This document shows, piece by piece, positions 49,201 to 60,800 of a stretch of 64,000 nucleotides of DNA. The translations under genes and the position numbers were made by a program. The DNA is from Acanthaster planci (Eukaryota; Echinodermata; Asteroidea; Valvatida; Acanthasteridae). The DNA lies in NCBI RefSeq assembly GCF_001949145.1, contig NW_019091634.1, positions 229,088-293,087 of the forward strand, written 5' to 3'. The notes below the pieces were generated by a model. That model made no database searches. It saw nothing but the letters and a program-made list of their open reading frames with translations, and was not told the origin of the DNA. The stretch's first letter is position 1. Each line of letters begins with the position of its first letter.

Positions 49201-51381
49201 TCAAAACAACTAACTGATAATGGTTTTAATCAAGCCCCAAATCCACTGCAAACACACCTAAGGCGGCCAGTTTTATTGCAGATGAAGCGACATTAAAGTC
49301 ATTTGCTTCAGTAAAAACAAAATAGGGTCCCTGTCTGAATTTATGACGTTAATTTATTGTATTTTTATGACTTGTAATTGCGAAATAAGCAGAGTTGTAT
49401 TATTTAACAAGTGCAAATTAATGGCAAGTAAAGAGCCACTGACCAATGACTGTTCACAAGTTAGTTTGCTTTAACATTCATTTGGGTTTCAACGTTGTGT
49501 TCAAGCAATCATGCTGTTAAACTCCTTGACATAAAAAAATCAATAACTATTGTCATTTTCAATGTAAAAGTTTTATGTCTCAGGTGAGCAGGCCTACATA
49601 ATCCCCTCCCTCAAACTGACACTTGACTTCTGTAAAACAGCCAAAGGATGCTGATGTAAGTTTTGTCAGTTTATTCATCTCTTATTTGGTTGTGTTTTAA
49701 GGATATGGGATGTTATATGTGCTTTCAAGAAGTGAGCAAGTTCATTTTAAAACCCTATTGTATGTTAGCATCGGGGTTAACATTTTTCCTACACTGGAAG
49801 GGGATTACACATTGTACAAAGTTGTTCATTATTTGATTTCTCTGTCAGGAAATTGTTCAAAAAGCGGTCGAGGAGAAACTGAGTTACAGTGTATTAAACT
49901 GCACTTAAACAAAATCAAGATACAGTTTGTCTGTCGAAGAGTCAATACATCCAAACCACAGATACACTGCATAATAACTCATTCTTTTTGAGCATCTTGC
50001 CCTTTAAAGAAGCTCTGAACATTTTTCCGTTGTTTTGTTCTTTCGAGGTTTACCTGTTTTTTCTTTGTCAAGTGTTTGTTTTGTTTTGATTCAAACACTT
50101 CAAGATTCGTGCAAAAACTAGACAAAAATCAACGTAGACTAAACGTTTAATGGAAACGACCAATTTGTAATTGCTTGTATCTATAACTTTGAGTGCATGT
50201 CATAGTATTTAATAATTAGCAACTGATGCTGTTCTTCGTAAATGCTGACAATGAATTAATTTCGTAAACGCTTGAAAAATTGTAAAAAGACAAAGCAATC
50301 GTAAATGACAGATGTCTCTATCCGCATCCAAAACCCTTAACCCAAGGAGGTAAATGCAATTAAAGCTAGGCAAACAGTTTATCTTTTTAAATTAAACTTG
50401 TTTTTCTTTTTAAGCCATAGTCAAATTCGAACAGTCATTTCATTCATTATTAAAATTCAAATACGTTTTATTGTTTTGTGTGGTTGGAATGGAGAAGAGG
50501 GCAATTTCACGCAAAAGTCGGTACACATTCCCTTTTTTTTGTTTTTGTGGGTGTTGGTTGAATAAGTGTTGAGCACGCGCTGTCTGTGTCGAAGTAACAT
50601 AAACGGCTTCATTACGCAGCGCATATCTTCACAAGCCTCCGACACGAAAACGAAGGTGACTTGGTTTGATAAAAAAAATCTCGACTTGGTACGTAGAATG
50701 GAATAACTACACTTTTGCCAGACAAAAGCTGCATTCCTATCATTGCTGTAGAGGAGAGCCAACGCATGATATCTTTTCCTGATTCAAAAAAGCAAAACTA
50801 ATTTCGAATAACTGGCATTTAACGGGCGAATAAAACCTCTGCAAATAACAATGGCGTATAACCGATTTGTTCGTTACTACACTGGACGTTACAAGGATTT
50901 CATTTTTTTCCTTGTGCAGTTATTTTTTCCTCTGAGAGGAATATTTTGAATGTCCTAAATGTGCACGCAGCTGCTGAGGGCAGATAAGTATTTAATCTGT
51001 GTTATACACTTTCAAAGCAAATGGCAACCTTCGGCTATTTTTGGCTTAAACTAATCGGTTATTCATTTCAACACCGATAACAGTTGACTTTCTCCTTACA
51101 TGTATAACTGGTTAGCATTTGACTAAAATAAAGAATAGTTAATAACCATTTCTAGGGAAAGTGTTGCTCCAATGCTGTTGGGTATTTAGGAGCCACAATT
51201 TATGGTTAAAAGAAAATAAACCATTTTCTACACTAAAGCTTCTTTTACTAAACGCCTGATAATCGTGAACGGTTTTGGGGATGACATTATCTTAAGAAAT
51301 GGAGTCAAACATCCTTGATGTGTATCAACGAAAACAATATTGCCACCTCGTTCCGGCAGGGATGGTTGTATAATCAGACAT
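46291..51381. other. Intergenic region between genes B and A
   Basis: About 5 kb of AT-rich DNA without exons, domain-coding frames or RNA genes that I can support. C/G homopolymer runs near 48050 and 48170 followed by TACGCCACTG look like the edge of a DNA element. Confidence 0.6.
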
Positions 51382-51387
51382 TTTAAT
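51382..51387 (-). promoter_or_regulatory. Possible poly(A) signal of gene B
   Basis: ATTAAA on the minus strand about 125 nt after the gene B stop. It is a common variant signal, but no transcript end is known and the word can occur by chance in AT-rich DNA. Confidence 0.3.
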
Positions 51388-51511
51388 TTCATTTGGTGTT
51401 TATGTGTTGATCAACCACATGCGGTTGAAAATGTTTGCCCGTTGTGTCACTGGTTTCACAGCGTCCCTGTATTACTCATCGTTAGTAAAGAAGCTGAATA
51501 AACCTGAACTA

Positions 51512-51846
51512 TTATATTTGCCAAAGAGGTCTGGGGGTTGTGCTGAATTTGCGTAAGTTGAAGGGATTAATTCTACACGAGTTGCACAGACATGCCGTGA
51601 TCTCGTAAAAGGGGTAAATAAACCGTGTTCCGTTGGTGCACTCCATCTGGACGTGTTTCTGGTGAACCTTGGACGGCTTGCAGCAGTCGCAGTCATATTC
51701 TAGGTGAGAACTTGGCAGCATAGCAACACGCGTGCCCGAACTGCCGCAACTGCCTCTGCAGGAGGTGTGCAAAACCTCGCCCTCTGACGAGCAATCGTCA
51801 ATCATCACGATGCTAGAGTGCGAGTGGAAGACACACTCTGAAGGTC
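51512..51846 (-). CDS. Gene B final exon: C-terminal cystine knot (CTCK) and stop
   Basis: Encodes GPSECVFHSHSSIVMIDDCS, then the ring motif CRGSC (CxGxC), then EYDCDCCKPSK, VQMECTNG and ACLCNSC, and ends at TAA (51514-51512). The number and spacing of cysteines are those of a CTCK domain as at the end of VWF, mucins and SCO-spondin, where it drives C-terminal dimer formation in the ER. About 20 residues follow the knot. Confidence 0.9.
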
Positions 51847-54800
51847 CTGCAGTTGGAAAGTCATTATTTGATTTGTCGCTTTCAAAAGTCTAGATTATGC
51901 ACCATGAGTGAGACTTTTTGTAAACGACTCAGCATTCTTCCAACTACCATGACTACTGTTAAATATACCTATAACCAGTTACATTGTTTAATTAAAATTG
52001 TAACTGGCCTGTCTCACGATATAGTGAGCTAAAATTCTTTGAGGACAAGTTGAGAAGTGTACTAAGAAGTACCGTTATAACATCGTGTCTGTGATAAAGA
52101 ATTTTAGATGAAGCTCAGTGGACCATGCGCCCCTACGGGATCCATACGGAATTGAATATGTAAAGTTACAAAGTGCGACGTCATCAGTACACATGGCCTA
52201 TTATTCCATGGCAGTTGGGGAACTTTAATATATACACCCAAAATCAACATCCCTTAATAGTTTTCTGATGCCGATGTGACTGCAGTAGGGATCACGAGTT
52301 GAAGTGTGTACTGTGTGTCTATCTTTTTAGCAAGCGTAGTACTAGCTGATGTGAGATAAGGGATGGCCCTTCGTTTTACCTTCAGATGTCGCGTTAGCTG
52401 TAACTGTGGTTGTGGTTTCCTCCGTAGTTGGGGTCGGTGTTTGCTCAGGAGAGGTCATCTTTGTTGTTGGTGTAACTGATTGAGCGATGGAAAGCAAACA
52501 GTCATCAGAAGTGCAATTTGAAGGTGTAATAATACAGTTTCCAATTATTCTGTAAACTTTTGTTTGCTTCTTTAATTTTTAAAGCATCCGTTACAATGAG
52601 CTTTATTCATCAATTTTTGGAACCATTCTAGGAAAAATAACAAGCCAAGCTGACAAAATAGAAAGGAAAAAAAAAGGATGAAATTTTAATTTCAAAATTT
52701 AAACTTGAACCTTCGATTGCTTATGTTTCACAGTGTAAACTGGAACTACATTACATTACTTGGTATGATGTAAATATCATGTAAGGTGTGGAAAATTGAA
52801 ATGCCACTCTTTCCAGATAAAGCTGGAGCATTTGTAGGAAATGGAACAATACAACTATACCTAATTTGTTTTTCATATTCATTGCTTCAATTTTTACGTC
52901 AATAGGAACCACTATTGATAAGGAAATACTTAGGCTTTCACGAAGAGAATCCATAACATGAGGGTGAATTTCAACGAGTACGCCGTCATCTGGACTGAAG
53001 TTGGGAGCGAAAACCTCGGACTTTTATGACCAGGACGTCACGAAAAGCGTGAATATTGCAGACAATACTGCAATAGGAAATTGGAATTATTCTAGACCAC
53101 GGGCGTCAATTTTCATGCAAGTCAAATGTGAAGTTCTTTTGCAACGGTTCTTGGAAAAGGAAAACAGAGTTTGATTCAAACATATCAGAATATAATCGGA
53201 AAGTGCCCTTAAAATAAAAGGCTTGATTTTCACCGGTTGTCGACAGCGGAGTGGTTGTACTTGACGTTGTCTCCCGAATGGTTGAAGATTCTTTTGTTGT
53301 TTGCTGGGTGGCAGTTGCCTCCGATGTTATTGACGGTGTAGTTGTAGTTGTAACTGTTGTAACGACAGTCGTTGTTGTCTGGGTAGTCGAGGATTCTGTT
53401 ATTGATGAAGAAACGATTCGTCGTAAGCACTGAAGACAACAAGCTGACGGCGATTAATTAGATTTACGTGCCTTGATAACTATACATAACCCGTTAGAAT
53501 CTGTTTAGCTTCGACGATGTAGTTCGATGCTCGGCAACTTTAGTGTCATTTTGCATTTATATACAGCAAAAGATATATCAAAATTAAAGAGCAATTTCTT
53601 CCAACTGAAAATCCGACTTTGTCTTGAAGATGGCACTAAAGTAATTTGTTTTTCTTTTGAGGTTTTTCTAAAATATCAAGCATGAAAGTATTTCATTGTG
53701 TACTTTTTACTCATTGGAAAGATGCCGCGTACCAGTTGTTGTCAGCATTGTTGTTGTTTCTTCGGTAGTTGACTCGGGAGTGGTAGTCACCAATACTGTG
53801 GTAACCTCCTCTTCGGTTGTCATCGTTGGCTTGGAGGTTGTAAGTTTCTCCGTTGTTATTACACGAGTAGTTGTTTCCTCAGTGGAAACTTGAGCTTTGC
53901 ATTTTGAGAAATGAACGTTTAATTAAGCTCTGCATACAAATAAGGCTTAGGCCTACTTAAAATCGTAGTTTTCTCTTCTGAATAGCTAAGTGATTATTCA
54001 GTAAACAAAGAATATTTGTCTGGGAAATTTAAAAACGTTCCAAAGGAAAAATTTGAAAATGGTGGTTGCTCTGGTTGCACCTGTTGATGTTGGCTTTGTG
54101 GTGCTCCGTGAAGTCATCGTTTTCTGACTGGTTGTCGTTTCTGGGGTCGTAGTTTCCACGGTCCTGGTTGTTACCTCTGTAGTCGTTGGCGGACTTGTTG
54201 TAGTGGTTGGTGTTCTCGTAGTCGTGACAGTAGTCACAACCGTTGTTTCGGCTTCTGTAGTAGAAAGCTCTGTTTTGATAAAGAAACAGAAAAGTAAAAA
54301 ACCTTCAGAACCAAGGGTGGTTGTTTTCTGAATGGAATGCTTGAATTTAATGAAATGTTTCAGAGGAATCCTTTCTGAAATAGAAACGTACACCGCCAAA
54401 AGTCTATAAATAGCCTTTTGTAGATCGAAAAGCTGGCTGTTTAAGAGAATCATAATAACGAACCAGTTGTAGACAGCTCTGCTGTGGTTTCTTCAGTAGT
54501 TAACTCGGGAGTGGAAGTAACTGTTTTTGTGGTAACTTCCTCTGTGGTCGTCTCGGTTGGCTTGGATGTTGTAGGTTTCGTCGTTGTTGCCACACGGGTA
54601 GTTGACTTCTCAGTTGTAACAGGGGTTGCTGGTTTGAGAAATTTGTAATCAAAACCAACAAGATGGTGATCCAAGCATGTACTCATTTTCTTTTTCGAAA
54701 GGTTTTCATTGTATCCTTCCAGTTTTGAATGGAAATAACAACCAGGAATTCTAATAAGCAGGCACCATCATCTTTTGTCACACAAATTTTATGTATCGTT

Positions 54801-57800
54801 ACGAGGTTCCACCTGTTGGTGTTGGCTTTGTGGTGCTTCGTGCTGTTGTTGTCTCCCGAATGGTTGTCGTTTCTGGGGTCGTCGTTTGCACCGTTCTGGT
54901 AGTTACCTCTGTAGTCGTTGGTGGGCTTGTTGTCGTTGTTGGTGTTGTCGTAGTCGTGACAGTAGTCACAACCGTTGTTTCGGCTTCCGTAGTAGAAAGC
55001 TCTGGTTTGAGAAAAAAATAGAAATTTAAATACCTTCAGAACCAAGAGTGGATGCTGAATGCTTAAATTTAAGCATTGTTTCGGAGGGATCCTTCCTGGA
55101 CTAGAAACGTACACCGCCAATAGTTTATAAAATGTTTCAGTGGAGCTGCTCAACAGGCGCCATAAAAAAGAAAGAAAAGAGAAACCGACCGGTTGTAGAG
55201 AGCACTGTTTTTAATTCTTCAGTTGTTGACTCGGGTGTTGTGGTCAGAACCGTTGCAGTTGTTTTCTCTGTGCTTGAAAGCTTTGCAGTTGTTGTGAGAC
55301 GTGTAGACGACCTTTCGGTGGTAACTGGGGTTGCTATGAAGTGAGCAGAGATAGTAAAGCATAATTGTATCTTTTGCTGCTGGAATGTTGAAGCTGGAAA
55401 TGTTGAAGAATCTGGTATCCTTAAAAAGACCACAGTACTGAAGGACTAGTTAAATTTATTCCCTTATTACAACAAGATATACTTTGTATGAGTAATCATT
55501 ATGTAAACTTTCAAAAATAACGTTTTTTTGGACCCACTTTTTTCACACGTTCAACCCATTACACGTTTATTAAGATGTGTTTAGGAATGTGTTTAAACGC
55601 CAGAAGAGTTTCCGTGGTACATGTTTAGCTTTCTAAAATCCACCTAGCATTTCAACACATTCCTAAACGTATAACCCTGTCGCAATTAAACATGTCAAAG
55701 ATAAGTGGGTACAAAATGTGTTAAGAATGTGCATAAACTCGAAGCGTTGTTTGTATTCTATATGTCTCTTTTCTATATTTTATATTTTCTTCATCAATAA
55801 TCAACAGAATCGTGAACAGAGCACTTTTTGAGCTAAGGGTGTTTGTTTCTCTTAAATCATTTCCATTTCTGTGCAGAGCACGGGCATGGAGAGGCTTTAA
55901 ATTGTGGTCGTGTTAATTTAAGGGAACACGTGGTTGAAAACAATGCAATTTTTTTTGTACTGGGGAAAATTGGGATTCAATATTGTTGAAACACAGATAT
56001 CTACAATATTTTAGGATATGTGAAAGGAGAAAAGGCTCTTCTATTGCATGACACCTGCCAAGACAGCTAGCACAACAAAAAATTTGATTGTAATACCAAG
56101 GAACGATAAGGAGGCTTTGAAAAAATTACCAAAAGGACTGCTTCTTGTGAATGGTACCCTGCAAAGAAACGTGAACTTTATTGAAAGAAAACAAGGATAT
56201 GACCTTCTACATAAAATTTCTACAACTAGCTAGGAACTGAGGCAATTGGATCACAGTCTTTGCCTGGAGTATGGACCTTCCGTTTCTAACAAATAGTAAG
56301 CGTCGTTTCCAATTTTGGAGCATAAATCATATACATATTCCTATTTGAAAAAATGCTGGAAATCACAATTGTGTATTGCAGTGTTTCCATTCAACGTTTC
56401 GTGGTGTCCGTCGTCATATTTTGGAAGTCGCATAATATATGTTCACACTTGACTGAGTTCATGGACCGACTTCAGCTCTTTTTCGCCAATGGTGATGTAT
56501 TAGGAGGATGAAAGGGGTGTGGGTTGATGGAGAACTTGTGTCGTCTGCAAGCTGATTCCAAGAGCAAAGAGTTTTGCAGCCTCTGCCAAGTGGGATGTTT
56601 TTCGTCGCAGGACATGCGAAAATTGCTGAGTCTTGGACCATAAAGTCAGCACTGAAGGGCACGGAAGTGCTCCGTTTACTGGTTCATGATGGAGTCTTTG
56701 TCTGTAAAGAGCGCCTGGCCATCTCCACGTTGTGAAAAGAATTTGAACCTTGTAGGAGGGGCTGTACACTGCCACCAGTGCCTCGCAAAACCACTTGTAC
56801 CTGTTCCTTTTGGAATGGGTATGAAGTTGAGGTTAAAGGCACATTTCCATAATTATGCTAGTCAACGCTTGGGCCAAGCGTTGCATATCCAAGGGGAGCG
56901 ATTTTGACGGTCAAACGCAACACGCACATGTGTTTTTTGGAGTCCAGTTTTGTTGGTGAACTTTCAAGTTTGGAGGCCATCAAGCTCTTGGCTTGCCTGA
57001 AAAGTAAAGAGTGTAGCCAGCACCGTGTTTTGGGGGATTGCTGATACCTGGGAAGCGAACTTCATTCCAGAATTTCCAAGTTTCACACCGTGCACACCTT
57101 GTGAGGGAGTTGAGGCCCTTTTTCCTGTTGGTTTTTGAACGCATTCGAGATGCGTGTTGACAGCAGATAGCGAACCGGGGGACCTTCGATACGAGCTTTG
57201 GTCCACCATTCCAGGCCCCCGTCCTTCATGGTTATTCAGGGTGCTGTCGAATGATGCAGTCATCTCCAGGGTCAACGTCAGATGACCCATACACCTGAAC
57301 CACTTCCTTGCAGGATTGGGGCTGTCCCTATCCTATCGCCACAGGGCTTTAAGTAGTTAACGGCCGTGTCCTTCAAGCCTGTGCCGTGGAGTTTTTAGAT
57401 GGATTTCACCCGGAACTTATCTGCCATGGCTAACACGCTGGGACGGTGGCAGCGAGGTCCTTTGGTCGTTGGTTTTCCGTCCGACTATTCTTATCATAGC
57501 TTCTGGCTTAAAAACCTTCCTCGGAGGTACGAGGGCTTTTGCCCAGTGAGGCTGAATTCTACTGACCCATGGTTTGAGCCCAAACAGGTGCTATCGCCCG
57601 GGGCAAAAGCAGTAGCATTAAGGAGTGCCACCGGATGCAGTGCAATGTAATACTCAGAACCAGTATTCTGTTTCGGTATTTTTAGGGCACAATAAGAAGC
57701 CTGTGGGTGATCTATTGGTATGATGAATATAGTAAGTATTGCATAAATGGCATAGGCCTACTTTGTGCGGGATACCTGTGTACGGACTCATTTTCCAGAA

Positions 57801-60800
57801 GAAAGCCCTAAGGTTTTGTCATATTAATTCAGTACCGGTAGCTCTGGTTTTCTCTGGAGGGGGTGCAGGGTCGCATAAAGGGCACGGTTTCTGGAAGGTG
57901 ATGAGCCCGTGAACCCCCTTTTAATTTTCGACAGTTATTTTAACAATTCATACAAATTGCTCATGCAATTTTCATAGGTTCCTACAAGTTTCCACAGGCT
58001 GAAAAGACACTTACTAGTAGTGGTCGACTTTGTAGACGTGAAAACAGTCGTTGTTTCCTCGGTTGTTGTGCCCTCAGGTGTTTTTGTATGCGCAACGGTC
58101 CTAGTGATGCTTACACTTGGCAAGAGTGTGGTTGGGGTCGTTGGAACTGTTTCTGTTGTCCTCGTTGTAACTAATGTGGTTGTTGGCACTCCAGTGGCAG
58201 TCGGAACAGCTTCAGTTGAGAAAGATATAGCTGCTTACTTTCCACAGGTTTGGCTTTGCTTGTTTCAAAATACATGTACACTATTGCAACGGTGGTAGAA
58301 TCATTCTGAGAAAATGCGTCTTCTTTTGGGATATGAAAGGGCTCTTTTGTTTTCAGTAAAAGCATAATGGGGCAAACTATCACTACATTTTCACTGTTCG
58401 TAATTTTATGAATAGTAAGTGAGCCCACCTGTTGTAGTGAACTCTGATGTTGTTTCTGCGGTAGATGATTCGGGTGTGATAGTTACAACTGTTGTGGTGA
58501 CCTCCTCTGTGGTTGTCTCCGTTGGCTTGAAAGTTGTCGGTTTCTCAGTTGTGGTTAAACGTGTAGCTGTCTTCTCGGTCGTAACTGGGGTTGTTTCTTT
58601 GAGAAATGAAAATAATGAAAAGTTACGTAAGGCACACAACACGAAGTTAAGGCGCTCGCTCATTCGTTCCAACGAGCACTGATCCAAGGTTAAAACTTGG
58701 ACGATCTATGTTTCAATCTGTGCTATTTCTAGATTAAATTCAACTTTGCAAGGACTTTATCTTGGAATTACTTTATGTGCCTGTTTAAAGTCTTCGTCAA
58801 TGCAGGAAAACTGTTTGAAATCTTTCTGGAGTTAAGTGAACTATAAATAGCACCCTTTGAAACATTCAAAGTTTACCAAGCTTTTCCATTACAGTGTGAT
58901 GTAAAGCTAGGAAGACACTCTTCAGTTGCTCTTTGGAAACACTTCTGAAAAAGGTTACTCGCTGGTTTATTGCTACATACTGATACAACAATAAATTGCC
59001 AAAAAAATCGAAAACTTTGATAGCGAAGTATTAATGACCTGGCAATTTCTGTGGAAAAATAAATGCAATGCAATAAATGCAATTGAGGATCGGTGCCTCG
59101 GGTTACGTCAGAGTTTTCTCTATAAAAAACACCTCAAAACAGACAAAAGGCAAAACAAAACTTGGAAATAAGTTAACTGAAACACAAAGGTGAAATTTTA
59201 AGGATTTGTATGAAATATTTTCAATTACATTAGTACATTACATTTTCCATTTCATATTAGTTTATTTTATCATTCTATGGTCCTTTTATAGATCGTCACT
59301 GGTCAAATGAGAATTAAGTTTCCTTGTAATGTTAAACGAGTATATTGGACTTAACCGAACCATTAGGTCCATTGTAATATCTTTTGAGCAAAATTTTTCA
59401 TTAATACCCAAAAGAAAGTTTTGATCTTTCTCATTCCACGTCACAAAATATAGATGCGTCAAGGCATTTTTCACGTGAGTGAAATGAGTGCTCACCTGTT
59501 GAAGATGGTTGAGTAGTGCTCCGCGATGTCGTTGTCTCTGTGATAGCTGTCGTTTGAGGTGTGCTTGTATGCAAAGTAGTTGTGGTTAATTTTTCAGTTG
59601 TCGACGGGGTTGTAGTTGTTGATGAAGTAGTGGTCGTAGTTGAGACTGTTGTGATTACTGTTGTTTTGGCTTCAGTAACCTCTAGCCACGGACAAAAATG
59701 GATCCAATTATGAAGGAAAATAACATTTGGAGTAGTTTTATTTTATTTCGAGAATTTACGCCGTATTTCCAGTGGATTAACTGCAGCGATATGAGATGCC
59801 ATAACTGCGGTGGCACCGCACTTACACGCCAATTCCTAAAACTGACGCGCGTGTGCTTTTGGCAGATCTTGACACCCTATTGGTCGAAGAAGGATGTGAA
59901 GTGCGCATACTACTGTCCACGAGCCATTACTACGTTTGCACCAACCAAGTAATGACTTGTAATTTTTGTAATTTTTTGGTGGACGAGTTACACTGTGGAG
60001 AAAATCCCCCCTCCTCGCTCGACACGCCAATGGTATCCACTATAGAGGGATCCTAATACAACGCTTTTAGCGTCGATCTGCGCACTTCCATGTTTGAAAA
60101 CGAGGCTGTATGTGTCAGTTTTAGTACATAATACGATCAGACGATTGAAAGTAAGGAATCAAGACACAAATACATAAAGGTATGTTAAATTCAGACTTTT
60201 CAGGCTGCCGATTTTTGTGGATGACTCAACACGTAAAATCAAAAGAAAAAATAACGACAATTTACCGCGAACTAATGTGCCGGCGATTGTCGTTTATCTT
60301 GTGCAATGGGCGTGGTTTAAACTGAAGTGGTGTCACAATTACGCACGGGATACTGCATGTACTGTGTCGACTCCGAGGGCGCGCGATGAGGTTCAACACA
60401 GAGAGCCTCCATTTTGATACGGGGGAGCGGGTTAGCGTAGCGGTTTTTCCTGGTTTTGCACCAATAAGGCCCGGGTTCGAGTACCGGCTTGGCCCAGGCT
60501 TTAAGTGCATTTGGTGTCCAGTCAATACTCGCTCTCGCGGGTTTTCTCCGGGTACTCCGGTTTCCTCCTGCCTCTAAAACTGGACCTTCTTCCTAACTCC
60601 GTAATGTGATACTGATTAATAAAGTGTATGAATAAAGTTACAGTTATTGGCGCAAATAGCCCGAGTTGCTGAAATCGCCATTAAAACGAAACAACAACAA
60701 TTTCGATGCAGATATGCGCAGACGGAGCTAATGTGAAATCCCTCTATTGCGGACTGTCTTTTGGGAAAAGGGCAATCAATACTGTCTGGTATGTTGTATT

